From: Streptococcus cuniculi
Lineage (GTDB): Bacteria; Bacillota; Bacilli; Lactobacillales; Streptococcaceae
Reading direction: 5' to 3'
Assembly (NCBI RefSeq): GCF_001921845.1
Contig: NZ_MSJM01000001.1
Span: 257,691-321,690 of the forward strand
DNA: 64,000 bases
The position numbers and the translations under genes were made by a program. The notes under the pieces were generated by a model that ran no database searches, was not told where the DNA came from, and worked only from the letters and a program-made list of their open reading frames with translations. Below, one piece after another: positions 47,796-56,847 of this stretch. The stretch's first letter is position 1, and the number at the start of each line of letters is the position of its first letter.

Positions 47796-49532
47796 CTATT
47801 CTTCTGTCAATGATTGGCTGTTCAGCTGAGAATTGGCAATCTCGCGGTAGATGTCATTACTTTCCATGAGCTCCTCATGCGTACCGCGTCCGATGATCTC
47901 ACCCTTATCCAAAACGATAATCTGATCCGCATCCATAATCGTTCCTACACGCTGCGCCACGATTAGAACCGTCGCATTTTGGGTCACTTCTTTCAATCGG
48001 CGGCGTAAAATCGCATCTGTCTTATAGTCCAAGGCAGAAAAAGAATCATCAAAGATATAAATATCTGGCTCTTTGACTACCGCACGAGCAATCGACAGGC
48101 GTTGTTTTTGCCCGCCAGAAAGGTTGCTTCCCCCTTCTGCCAAGTGCGTTTCAAACTGTTCTTCCTTGCTTTCAATGAATTCACGCGCCTGCGCAACATC
48201 GGCCGCCTGATGCAATTCTGCATGACTGGCATCTTCTTTTCCATAACGCAGATTTTCTGCAATCGTTCCCGTAAAGAGAAGCGCCTTTTGCGGAATAAAG
48301 CCAATCTTCTGGCGCAGGGCCTTAAGATTGTAAGAACGCACATCCACACCATCGACCAAGATTTTCCCCAAGGTGACATCGTAAAAACGCGGAATCAACT
48401 GCACCAAGGAAGACTTCCCAGAACCTGTTGAGCCGATAAAGGCAATGGTTTCTCCTGGCTTAGCCTTAAAGGAAATATTATGCAAGACTGGACTTTCAGT
48501 CTCTCCTGGATAGGCAAAGGTTACGTTATCAAATTCCAGATAGCCTTTGGTCTCCGTCTCTGTAACCCCATCCTCGTTTGGATTGATGGAAATCGGCATG
48601 TCCATGACTTCCTTCAAACGCTCGCTTGACACCGCCGTCCGCGGATACATGGTAAAGAGATTGGACAAGAGAAGGAAGGATAAGAGGGCATGGAAACTAT
48701 ACTCGATAAAGGCTACCAAGTCCCCAATCTGCAACTCCCCACGACCAAGAGGCGCTAGGGCAAACCAGACAATGGCTACAATCATCGCGATAATAATCTG
48801 CACAAACAAAGGCTCGGTCAAGCCTGTTAACTTGAACAAGCGATTGGAATTTTGCGCATAGATGTCATTTTGCTCTGCAAAACGTTCTTCCTGAAATTCC
48901 TCTCGGGCAAAGGCGCGAATCACTCGCAGACCTGTTAGGTTTTCCCGTGCGTATTGATTGATTTTATCCAAGGTTTTCTGTTGTTTCTCAGACAGCGGAC
49001 GGGTCTTCACCGCTACATACCAGACCACTATTGCTAAAAACGGCATGGCAAAAGCCACAATCCAAGCCATTGACGGGCTGGTTAGGAAAATCATCATCAC
49101 GCTGGAGACCATCATCAAGGGGGTAATAACACCCAATTTCAAGACCTGCTCCGCAAACTGCATTAAGACAAAGGCATCACTGGTCATCCGTGTCACCAAG
49201 GATGAAACACCGATTTGCTCGTATTCATGATGCGAATACTCCTGCAACTTGGCATAGAGGTCATTACGCATATCCCGCACCATACTAGTGGTCAATTTAC
49301 TCGCCGCATACGATAGCACAATCCGCCCCATGGTCCCAAGGACAATAACGACCAACATCATCATCGCCCAGAAATACAGACGCTCCGTATCTCGGCTATT
49401 GACCCCCTCATCAATCATTCGGGCTAAAACAGTTGGTAGACCAAGGTTAACAACCACGAAAAAAATGGCACCGATAAAGTCCAAGACCAACCATTTGGGA
49501 TATTTTTTCAAATAAGACCAGATATAGTTCAT
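47796..49532 (-). CDS. Heterodimeric ABC exporter subunit, degenerate ATPase half
   Basis: A 578-residue half-transporter: membrane domain to about residue 320, then Walker A GSTGSGKSSLVQLIPRFYDV, signature LSGGQKQRLSIARAVV, Walker B IYIFDDSFSALD, with Asp in place of the catalytic Glu. It is the partner of the downstream gene. It has a GGAGGAGAA RBS. No regulator precedes it; the Rgg genes follow. Confidence 0.93.
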   Translation of the reverse strand: MNYIWSYLKKYPKWLVLDFIGAIFFVVVNLGLPTVLARMIDEGVNSRDTERLYFWAMMMLVVIVLGTMGRIVLSYAASKLTTSMVRDMRNDLYAKLQEYSHHEYEQIGVSSLVTRMTSDAFVLMQFAEQVLKLGVITPLMMVSSVMMIFLTSPSMAWIVAFAMPFLAIVVWYVAVKTRPLSEKQQKTLDKINQYARENLTGLRVIRAFAREEFQEERFAEQNDIYAQNSNRLFKLTGLTEPLFVQIIIAMIVAIVWFALAPLGRGELQIGDLVAFIEYSFHALLSFLLLSNLFTMYPRTAVSSERLKEVMDMPISINPNEDGVTETETKGYLEFDNVTFAYPGETESPVLHNISFKAKPGETIAFIGSTGSGKSSLVQLIPRFYDVTLGKILVDGVDVRSYNLKALRQKIGFIPQKALLFTGTIAENLRYGKEDASHAELHQAADVAQAREFIESKEEQFETHLAEGGSNLSGGQKQRLSIARAVVKEPDIYIFDDSFSALDYKTDAILRRRLKEVTQNATVLIVAQRVGTIMDADQIIVLDKGEIIGRGTHEELMESNDIYREIANSQLNSQSLTEE

Positions 49533-49554
49533 TTCTCCTCCTTCTCATAACAAG

Positions 49555-49580
49555 AAAAAAGCACTGAACAGCACTTTTTT
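49555..49580 (-). terminator. Terminator after the 2-hydroxyacid dehydrogenase gene
   Basis: On the minus strand AAAAAAGTGC-TGTTCA-GTGCTTTTTT forms a stem with two G-U pairs and a T run. It lies between the dehydrogenase gene and the exporter operon. Confidence 0.7.
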
Positions 49581-49655
49581 CGATTTATTTATCTTCAGTA
49601 TAACAGAGTTTTCAGGGAAACTCAACCGTTCACATTTTGAAAGCCTTCTCATTTC

Positions 49656-50639
49656 TCACTTGTCCAAATCAAGCCCTTTCAGATTGACGATCCCTGCATG
49701 GGCATAGTCCTTTTCTAGAAAGGCTTGGATATGTTCCATATTTTCTCGAACACCGTGCAGAAAGGCTTCTTGAGAATAAAAGGCAATATGCGGTGTCAAG
49801 AGGACATTATCCATAGACATAAACGGTAAGGTGGTCAAATCAGGATCCTCACTCGATACGACATCTAAAATGGCATACGAAATCGTTCCATCTTCTAAGG
49901 CCGCTACCAAATCCGCCTCTTTTACCACACCCCCGCGGGAAGAATTGATAAACACGGGAGCTTTTTGAGCGAGATCAAACAAGGACCTATCAAGCAATTC
50001 TTTGGTCTGTTCATTTAACGGTAGGTGACTTGAGATATAATCGCTTTCTGCAAAAATCGTCTCAAGCGCTACGGCCTCTACTCCTGCTTGGGCAAATACT
50101 TCTTCTGCTACAAATGGATCGTAGGCCATCACCTGACAGCCAAAAGCCTGCAAGCGCTGGGCAATCAGCCTTGGAATATTCCCAAAACCGATGAGACCGA
50201 CCGTGAGAGAAGACAGGCGCCGCATATCTGGAAAGAGTTCGTAATCCCATTTATGATCAACCTTAATCGAGCGGTTGAAATCATGCAGGCGACGATTGTG
50301 CATCAAAATCGCAGCCAGAACATAGTTGGCAACCTCATCTGTACAGTAGCTTGCCAGATGGGACACTGGCAAATTCTTCTTCGTGGCGTAGCCTAAATCG
50401 ATACTATTAAAGCCGATGGAACGGTAAAGGACTAATTTCAGATTCGGCAGACTTTCCAATACCCGTTGCGTCAAGGGCTCATAAACCGCAATCACCACAT
50501 CTGCGTCCTTGGCATTTGCAATAATCTCGTCTTCCGTCTGACTCACCCTGACCTCAATCGTCACATCAAGCCCCAATTCCCGAATGACCTCCTGCTCATA
50601 GGCCAACATCTCATCTTCAAACAATCTAACAATTTTCAT
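49656..50639 (-). CDS. D-2-hydroxyacid dehydrogenase (C-terminal-binding-protein-like)
   Basis: NAD-dependent dehydrogenase of 327 residues. The Rossmann loop is GLIGFGNIPRLIAQRL, with Pro in place of the usual Gly. The catalytic Arg is in FINSSRGGVVKEADLV, the Glu in VVSSEDPDL, and the His in LTPHIAFYSQEA. It could be a D-lactate or related 2-ketoacid dehydrogenase; the exact substrate is not clear. It is monocistronic with its own terminator. Confidence 0.88.
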   Translation of the reverse strand: MKIVRLFEDEMLAYEQEVIRELGLDVTIEVRVSQTEDEIIANAKDADVVIAVYEPLTQRVLESLPNLKLVLYRSIGFNSIDLGYATKKNLPVSHLASYCTDEVANYVLAAILMHNRRLHDFNRSIKVDHKWDYELFPDMRRLSSLTVGLIGFGNIPRLIAQRLQAFGCQVMAYDPFVAEEVFAQAGVEAVALETIFAESDYISSHLPLNEQTKELLDRSLFDLAQKAPVFINSSRGGVVKEADLVAALEDGTISYAILDVVSSEDPDLTTLPFMSMDNVLLTPHIAFYSQEAFLHGVRENMEHIQAFLEKDYAHAGIVNLKGLDLDK

Positions 50640-50768
50640 AGGGATTCCTTTCTAGCCCATCATCCTCTTCAACTTTGTTGTTTACTATCTTTATTATACC
50701 AAGAAACCAAGCTTAAAGTAGCTTGATTTTCATGTTTAGTTTATCAATGTTAGTATATTTACAAACAT

Positions 50769-51539
50769 CTATTTAAGAGTCAAGTTGTTTTGACCATTTA
50801 ATAACAGATTTTCAAAAAATTGTGTCAGAGGCTGACTATCCTTTTGCAACATTTTGGCGTTGTCTAAAACCAAAGCATCTCGAAAGAAACGGGCATGCTT
50901 TTGAAAAGGTTCATTATCTACATCAAAGCCAAATTCTCGTAAATATTGAATCAAAAAAACCGTAATAGTTCGTGTATTTCCTTCTCGGAAAGGGTGGATC
51001 TGCCAAATCCCAGAGATAAACTGCTGAATATGAGCTACTATTTCCTCCTTGCTCAATCCTTGATAAGCAAATTTTTTCTCTTGAGTAAAATCGTAATCCA
51101 GAGTCGCTTCAATCATCGTATAGTCTGCATAAACTACACTCTCGCCATCTAAAACAGATTCTTTTTTCGAAATATTAGTCCTGCGAAAAGCACCAACTGG
51201 AATTTCATCAGGAAAAATGTCTTGAAAAAGCTCCTTATGAATGGACAGGAGCGCCCCTGGACTAAAACTAAACCCCCTGCGTGATAGAAGCTCTGTTATT
51301 CTCAAAGCCACCAAATCGGCTTCTTGTGTCTCGGTACTCACTTCCGCATGATAGCGGCTAATCTCCTCATGAACATCTTGATAGGTCAAATCTCCCTTAG
51401 CCTGCCTTTGAGCCAATTCTACCATGTGGGCCGAGGGTTCAAGACCATCAACTTTTTGCAAACCAAACCCAGTCTCCCAAAGATCTAGCTTCGTTTGGTA
51501 AGGTAAATTAGGATTATCAATACTGTACGTTGGTTGCAT
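50769..51539 (-). CDS. Fic/DOC family protein with N-terminal antitoxin-like region
   Basis: A 256-residue protein. The Fic core motif HPFREGNTRTITVFL is intact (His, Asn, Arg), preceded by the flap segment FRRTNISKKES; the protein would transfer AMP or a related group to a target. The N-terminal segment GLQKVDGLEPSAHMVELAQR resembles the inhibitory helix of VbhA-like antitoxins, but the canonical S/T-xxx-E-G motif reads L-xxx-D-G. ATG 51539 has an AAGGAGAG RBS; the frame extends 33 codons further without one. Confidence 0.85.
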   Translation of the reverse strand: MQPTYSIDNPNLPYQTKLDLWETGFGLQKVDGLEPSAHMVELAQRQAKGDLTYQDVHEEISRYHAEVSTETQEADLVALRITELLSRRGFSFSPGALLSIHKELFQDIFPDEIPVGAFRRTNISKKESVLDGESVVYADYTMIEATLDYDFTQEKKFAYQGLSKEEIVAHIQQFISGIWQIHPFREGNTRTITVFLIQYLREFGFDVDNEPFQKHARFFRDALVLDNAKMLQKDSQPLTQFFENLLLNGQNNLTLK

Positions 51540-51639
51540 AAACGCTCTCCTTGTTTTTTTATTATCTAACTCTCGAATGATTAAAAGGAAATTCAGAGAT
51601 GATTGCCGCAGAAGAAACAAAGTAAACAACCTACCCATA

Positions 51640-51800
51640 TAGATGAATGTCTGGATAATTCAACTGATAAGTCATTCTAGCATACTTATCAAACTCATTG
51701 GCATATCGTTAGTCTGTTCAAAACCTAACTCAATTCCCCCACGCCAGAAAAGAATGCTCCAATCGTGTGCTTCCTTTTGGTTGGAGAACTTACAAAATTT
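51640..51800 (-). pseudogene. Possible gene remnant between Fic and the caspase-like gene
   Basis: The minus strand encodes KFSNQKEAHDWSILFWRGGI, then ELGFEQTNDMPMSLISMLE and a stop; in the next frame MTYQLNYPDIHLYG and a stop follow with a small overlap. The amino-acid pattern looks protein-like rather than random, suggesting a degraded gene. No family is recognised. The rest of 51540-51841 shows only the fic RBS. Confidence 0.3.
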
Positions 51801-51841
51801 GTCATGTAAGCACCTGCTTTCTAAAATACTTGTTAAGCACA

Positions 51842-52522
51842 TTAACTAACTGTTTCATTTGAGTTACCTAGTACTTTTATTCCATTTGCAACACTTGCCA
51901 CTGCAACTAGAATTTGACTAATTTCCTTGACTTGGTAATAATGAGGATATTCTCGCTTAATTTTTTGAAGCCTTTGCATAGCTAATTTCCTCAACTCAAA
52001 CTTCATAACCCTAGCAGTCTTTTCAAATGTCCACTTATTTAAAATAGCTTGTGTTAATACTTTCTCAAAGACTGATTTATAAATTTCTTTTAATTCCCTT
52101 GAATAATATGGTGATACAAATTTATACTGTGATTGTTTTTTATCAAAATGCAATTTAGTAGAAAAACCTAAATACGCTTTACATAGACCGTTCTGAACAT
52201 ATTTAGGCCCAAGATCCCGAGCTGTTCCACATGAAACTGCAATAATTTTACCAGCACTTCGAGGTGGAATTACAGTATCTAATAGATTTTGGTGACTAAC
52301 ACCAGATTTTTTAAAACGATGATAAATTTCTTTTGACGAACCATGAGAAATTATTACAAAAGTATCTCTAGGATTAAGACTAGAAATATAGTCTATTTTC
52401 CTAGAGCTATATACCATTCTAACGTTATGACTCGTAGAAAGTCTCTGTACAATATTTTTGGAAAACTTACCAAACCGTTTCATGTTTGCATCTAATTGAT
52501 TTCTAAAAAATACAACAGCCAT
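51842..52522 (-). CDS. Small protein with a CHAT/caspase-like His-Cys dyad, candidate effector
   Basis: A 226-residue protein not matching a family I can name. Strand-like DTFVIISHGSS carries His60-Gly61, and GKIIAVSCGTARDLG carries Cys98 about 38 residues later, the order and spacing of clan CD peptidases (CHAT, caspases). The following YLGFSTKLHF and YYSRELKEIYKSVFEKVLTQ and KWTFEKTARVMKFELR resemble the later strand and helices of CHAT domains. The last 40 residues are helical. It starts 1 base after the receiver gene and is last in the four-gene operon. It could instead be a hydrolase of another fold. The DNA is distinctly A+T-rich. Confidence 0.55.
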   Translation of the reverse strand: MAVVFFRNQLDANMKRFGKFSKNIVQRLSTSHNVRMVYSSRKIDYISSLNPRDTFVIISHGSSKEIYHRFKKSGVSHQNLLDTVIPPRSAGKIIAVSCGTARDLGPKYVQNGLCKAYLGFSTKLHFDKKQSQYKFVSPYYSRELKEIYKSVFEKVLTQAILNKWTFEKTARVMKFELRKLAMQRLQKIKREYPHYYQVKEISQILVAVASVANGIKVLGNSNETVS

Positions 52523-52523
52523 A

Positions 52524-53171
52524 TCAATACCTATAATCTAATAGCACCGTTGCTATAGTTTCTAAAAAATTCTCTCCAAATTTTTTACCAATCTCAGTAG
52601 CTTTTTGATATTCTTCTAGTACTTGAGTAATAGTATAGTCATGACCATCAACTTCATAATACAGCAAGTCCGCATCTTCTGAAAATTTATCCATTGTACT
52701 CCTCAAAAATTTTGATATAGGATCTAAATTTTTGATGCAATCTTCAATTCTATCAACTAACATAGGGGTATTATTTTTAGGTACAATAGCATCTATTTTA
52801 TAATTATTTATAAGCTCATAATACTCTTTAGGAGAAATGTTTAGCTGTATATCTTTTGGTTGAGCCGATACATTATATCTGAACTCTGTGGAATAAAAAA
52901 TAATTTTGCTAATCATATTATTTTTTCTAAAATCACTAATAAAATCTGTTCCCAAAGACTTACTGTCCTCATCAAAAAATCCATTTCTAAGATTATAATC
53001 AACCATCAAGATATCGTATCTCTCATTTTTCTTTTGAACAAACTCCGTGATAGTTGAAGCAATTTCAAAAGTCACTAAAAACCCTTTATCTTCTAACCTC
53101 AACGCATACAATTGAAAACTCCTTTCAATGTCTCTATGGTCATCAATAACTAAAACTCTATACTTAGGCAT
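52524..53171 (-). CDS. Receiver-domain (response-regulator-like) protein without DNA-binding domain
   Basis: A 215-residue protein. The first 140 residues are a receiver domain: acidic pair Asp10-Asp11 in VLVIDDHRD, phosphoacceptor Asp58 in ILMVDYNLR, Ser94/Thr95 in IIFYST, and Lys132 in IVPKN. The last 70 residues (from about SKFLRSTMDKFSEDADLLYY) show no helix-turn-helix and are not recognised. It is 4 bases after the GHKL gene and 1 base before the caspase-like gene. It probably accepts phosphate from the GHKL protein and relays a signal to the effector by contact. Confidence 0.8.
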   Translation of the reverse strand: MPKYRVLVIDDHRDIERSFQLYALRLEDKGFLVTFEIASTITEFVQKKNERYDILMVDYNLRNGFFDEDSKSLGTDFISDFRKNNMISKIIFYSTEFRYNVSAQPKDIQLNISPKEYYELINNYKIDAIVPKNNTPMLVDRIEDCIKNLDPISKFLRSTMDKFSEDADLLYYEVDGHDYTITQVLEEYQKATEIGKKFGENFLETIATVLLDYRY

Positions 53172-53175
53172 AATT

Positions 53176-55299
53176 TTATCTCCTTGGTAAATTAATCATA
53201 AATGTTGTAGATAATCGCTTATCTCCTAAATCAATCAAATGAATCTCCCCTCCAATATCTATCAGGTTTTCTTTAACAGACGCTAGACCAATCCCTGTTC
53301 CATTAGTACTCGAACTCCATAAAGTAAAAATACTACTTGACTTTTCCTTAGGTATTCCACAACCATTGTCCGAAAAATAAATTCGAATATCTGTAGAAGT
53401 ATATTCAATCTTTAATTCAATTAACTTATTATCAAAACGATCTAATGCTTTTACAGAATTATTTAACAAGTTATCAAAGATAGTTTTCATTGTTTGTTCC
53501 GAACAAAATACTTTTAAATCTGCAATGCCATCTTGATAGTTTTCAATAAATTCTATTTTTTCTTTTTTAAATGTAGCTTCGTTTTGAATTTTAAAATCAC
53601 TCAACATATCAATTAACTGATGATTTGATTTCCTTAATTTACTTGAATTAACTTTATCTAAAGATCCATTCACTAATTTCTCAATATCCATATATGATGA
53701 TTTTAATACTGTTAAATCAAGATCAAATCCTTGTCTTTTAGCTAACTCTACTTGTAAATCAATTTCATTGTTAATTGTAACCAACTTATTCTTAATAGAG
53801 TGCAACATTTCATAAAGAATCCCTTCTTTATTACTTAATTGAGCATAAATTTTTATTTTTTTATCAACTTCTACTGTCGCCCTATCAATAGCATCTGCCC
53901 GTTCAGTAAGTTGGCTACTCGTCTCTTCAAATTGCTGAAGCAAAACATCTTTTTGATAATTTAGAATATCAGATTTTTCAATTATCTCTTTAAAACCGGT
54001 TAAAGAGTTACTTAGTTCAGTTCTAAATTCTCTTGCTTCTTCTTTTACAACTTCCGATGCTTCTTTTGCTTCCTTTTTTATTTGATTGAATACATAGTTC
54101 TCCAAAACTGTGATATTTTTCCAAATGAAATCTTTTAAAATTTTAAACTCCGCCGCATCTTCAATAAATCCAACCCTATCGGTAGCTTCTTTTAAAGCAC
54201 CAAGCTCTAATAAAGATTGTCCATCAAGAAAAATATTCCCTACAAGATCACGAGTACCAAAAGTTCTAAATATTCCTTGAGCATGTTTTTTGTCTATTTC
54301 TAACCAATCGTTATGTGGTTCTCCATATGGTACTATTCTAAAGTTATCTCTAAAAACCTTAATATTACCATACTCATGTGGACGAATCCCTACCCTCCTC
54401 GTGAATAAATTCTTATCTCCTCTGTCTAAATAATATATTTCAAGAGATAACTTTCCAATAGGAGAATCTCCATCAAACATACGAAAGCTTTCTCCATATT
54501 CTGGCTCACCATCAGAAAATATTTTCAAAGAACAGTAACCATCAGAATATAATTGTGTCTCAATCTTACACCTTAAATAATTGAATGAATCATTTTTTAT
54601 CTCTTCTTTATCAATTAATTTCTGATCTTGATAAAAAGAAATAAAAATTTTAAATTCACCGCTCTCTACAGGATTTGGAGATAAAAATTTACTGATATCT
54701 TTTTTTAACCTATCAATTTCGACTTGTGTCCACTCATCTCTCAAATGAGTTATCGTTAGAGAGAGACCGGTTTGTGAATCCGAGGAAATATTTTCAACGG
54801 TATATTCATTTTTTATTTCCTGTAATAATTTACTTCTATCGTCATATTTATTCCAGTCAAAGTTAACTATCGTTTTTCGAGACGAATCTATCCCGATTGA
54901 TTCCAAAATAAGACCACTACCTATCTTATCAACTCCAAATCTACCAATCCCTTTCTCACCATTTGCAAAGCGCTTAATTAATTTACTCATCTTCTGAGAA
55001 TCTATTCTTAATAATTTATTATTCTCCTTTGACGATCTCCCTAATTCCATCCAGTATCTATCAATCTGTTCTGTTGTCATACCGACTCCATTATCAACTA
55101 TCTTTATAATAGAATTATCAGACGAAATCCAACCCTTATTTGAAACTTCGAAATTATGAAATTCAATATTGACTCTTGTAGCTCCAGCATCATACGAATT
55201 TTTAATTAATTCAAATATTGCAACATTATTATTTGTAATTAATTCTTGACCAACTAGAGTTTTTAATTTTGAATTCGTCCTAAAAGTAAACTCTCCCAT
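53176..55299 (-). CDS. Double GHKL protein: MutL/Hsp90-like ATPase fused to a histidine-kinase core
   Basis: A 707-residue soluble protein with two ATPase modules. The N-terminal one (about 1-380) has an N-box ELIKNSYDAGAT (Glu30, Asn34), VDNGVGM (Asp69) and GEKGIGRFG (114-122), the pattern of Hsp90/MutL/MORC-like ATPases. A helical, coiled-coil part (about 400-490) follows. The end is a kinase core: H-box-like EMLHSIKNKL (His500), N-box FDNLLNNSVKAL, SDNGCGIP (Asp644) and GTGIGLASVKENL. No membrane helix or periplasmic sensor exists, so the input is cytosolic. It starts 2 bases after the methyltransferase gene. GHKL-methyltransferase linkage is known from restriction-modification-like systems; the second kinase module is the unusual part. 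Confidence 0.85.
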   Translation of the reverse strand: MGEFTFRTNSKLKTLVGQELITNNNVAIFELIKNSYDAGATRVNIEFHNFEVSNKGWISSDNSIIKIVDNGVGMTTEQIDRYWMELGRSSKENNKLLRIDSQKMSKLIKRFANGEKGIGRFGVDKIGSGLILESIGIDSSRKTIVNFDWNKYDDRSKLLQEIKNEYTVENISSDSQTGLSLTITHLRDEWTQVEIDRLKKDISKFLSPNPVESGEFKIFISFYQDQKLIDKEEIKNDSFNYLRCKIETQLYSDGYCSLKIFSDGEPEYGESFRMFDGDSPIGKLSLEIYYLDRGDKNLFTRRVGIRPHEYGNIKVFRDNFRIVPYGEPHNDWLEIDKKHAQGIFRTFGTRDLVGNIFLDGQSLLELGALKEATDRVGFIEDAAEFKILKDFIWKNITVLENYVFNQIKKEAKEASEVVKEEAREFRTELSNSLTGFKEIIEKSDILNYQKDVLLQQFEETSSQLTERADAIDRATVEVDKKIKIYAQLSNKEGILYEMLHSIKNKLVTINNEIDLQVELAKRQGFDLDLTVLKSSYMDIEKLVNGSLDKVNSSKLRKSNHQLIDMLSDFKIQNEATFKKEKIEFIENYQDGIADLKVFCSEQTMKTIFDNLLNNSVKALDRFDNKLIELKIEYTSTDIRIYFSDNGCGIPKEKSSSIFTLWSSSTNGTGIGLASVKENLIDIGGEIHLIDLGDKRLSTTFMINLPRR

Positions 55300-55301
55300 A
55301 A

Positions 55302-56486
55302 TTAGCTCCTATTAAAACTATCTATTGTAATTCCTACTTGCTCAGCAAACAATGGTGGAATCGCATTAGCAACTTGAGTATATCTAGGTACATCTTTTTT
55401 TCGACGCTCTCCACCTGTCGTATACGGTCCCTTGAACTCATAGTCATCTGGAAAACTTTGAATTCTTGCGTGTTCTCTAACAGTCATTATTCTTGGCTCA
55501 GAATAATGAATGTAATCATCTGGAATAGACGTTATTGTATTGCATACCGAATTTGATTTTAATGGAGTCACCCCTCTTTTTTTTAAGCCTTCAACAAGAT
55601 TCATCGAAGGTGTAATTCGTATAGCCTTATCTGATACATTCATTAATTGTTCAAAAAGTTGGACTGTAGATTCCTTATGTTTTGCAAAACGATGACTATC
55701 TGGGATATCATCTTTTAAATTTTTTCTCATTAGTCGCTGATAGTTACTACCAATTTTACCATATAAGCCATTTTTGAAATTCTTAGTATCCATACTATCA
55801 ATTTGTCCTTGAACTTGTGTTAAATCTCCAATAGCTTGAGATACAGTGATAGGCAACTCCAGGTCCTTTCTGTGTAAAAAATCGGGAATATGATTATACA
55901 AATTATCAAAAAATTCTTCTGTAATATTTTCATCTTTTGAAGCAAACAGGATAAATCTCTTTCTATTTTGAGGTACTCCAAAATCTGACATTAATACTAA
56001 TTTATAAATAACAAAATAATCTAATTTTTCAAGAATCTCAATCAAGATAGTAGAATAATTTTGATTCTTTCCATTTACTTTGAAGTCTACTGTAAAACCT
56101 TGAACATTTTCAAAAAACAACATTCTAGGCTGAATCAATTGAATCATTTCGATGTAAGAATGCATCAATTGATTTCGTGCATCACTATTTTCTCTTTTGC
56201 CTGCCATTGAAAAACCTTGGCAAGGAGGTCCACCAACAACTAAATCTATTTTTCCTCTTAGCAAAGCTAGTTCTTGATGATGTTTACTCAGTAATTCATT
56301 TATATCCCAATTTTTCATCTCTAACCATTTAGGCCAATCAAAATGATTCTTTTTATCAATCAAATTGTATTTTAACGTCTCAAAAGCATGATGATTTTTC
56401 TCTACTGCAAAGACTCCTTTGAGACCTGCATTATGCAATCCCAACGACAGACCTCCTGATCCTGCAAATAAATCTATATATTTCAT
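55302..56486 (-). CDS. DNA (cytosine-5) methyltransferase
   Basis: A 394-residue enzyme with the ordered m5C motifs: I DLFAGSGGLSLG, IV GGPPCQGFSMAGKR (catalytic Cys), VI FENVQGF, VIII QNRKRFILFA, and X VANAIPPLFAEQ (usual GNAVPP). The target-recognition region lies between VIII and IX (about residues 200-330); its specificity is not readable. ATG 56486 (MKYIDLFAGSGG) has an AGGA RBS; the frame runs 34 codons further without one. It is first in the four-gene operon and should mark self DNA. No restriction endonuclease gene of recognisable type is adjacent. Confidence 0.94.
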   Translation of the reverse strand: MKYIDLFAGSGGLSLGLHNAGLKGVFAVEKNHHAFETLKYNLIDKKNHFDWPKWLEMKNWDINELLSKHHQELALLRGKIDLVVGGPPCQGFSMAGKRENSDARNQLMHSYIEMIQLIQPRMLFFENVQGFTVDFKVNGKNQNYSTILIEILEKLDYFVIYKLVLMSDFGVPQNRKRFILFASKDENITEEFFDNLYNHIPDFLHRKDLELPITVSQAIGDLTQVQGQIDSMDTKNFKNGLYGKIGSNYQRLMRKNLKDDIPDSHRFAKHKESTVQLFEQLMNVSDKAIRITPSMNLVEGLKKRGVTPLKSNSVCNTITSIPDDYIHYSEPRIMTVREHARIQSFPDDYEFKGPYTTGGERRKKDVPRYTQVANAIPPLFAEQVGITIDSFNRS

Positions 56487-56516
56487 TCTCGTCCTCGTAA
56501 TTCTTATACTACTTTC

Positions 56517-56618
56517 ATTATACCACAAAAAAACACCTTTCCAGATGAATCCACTGAAAGACCACGACAAACGCATGAAAAATTGCACCTATCTTAATTT
56601 TTGATAAGTGCAATTTTT
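56517..56618 (-). promoter_or_regulatory. Promoter of the methyltransferase operon and preceding terminator
   Basis: On the minus strand a perfect -10 TATAAT (56517-56522) has only a weak -35 (TGGAAA). Just upstream, hairpin AAAAATTGCAC/GTGCAATTTTT (56578-56618) with a T run would stop transcription from the gene at 56848, so the operon is expressed independently. The remaining stretch to 56847 holds no visible gene. Confidence 0.6.
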
Positions 56619-56847
56619 TAGGCTGGCTATTTTATCTCATTTCTATTAATCTAAGGAAAGTTAAACGAATAACTATAAAATGAGAAGCTCATCAAATTAT
56701 TCCATCGTCAGCATAAATAACTCGGAATACAAGATTAACACTAAAGTCAAATATTGCCTTTTCTTATCACTAGGCTAATTTAGGAAAACCACCATAATTT
56801 ACTATATTTATTTCTTAAATTCTCTTTTTCCCAATTATAGTACCTAT

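Noticed and set aside
38484..49532. The two exporter pairs as bacteriocin transporters
   Set aside because: No peptidase C39 domain and no bacteriocin-like gene nearby; they match LmrCD-type drug exporters better.
51643..51849. 68-codon plus-strand frame opposite the accessory operon
   Set aside because: No RBS, composition not protein-like; the minus strand reading looks better as a gene remnant.
56487..56588. 34-codon N-terminal extension of the cytosine methyltransferase
   Set aside because: It spans the promoter -10 and part of the upstream terminator; the family starts at MKYIDLFAG.
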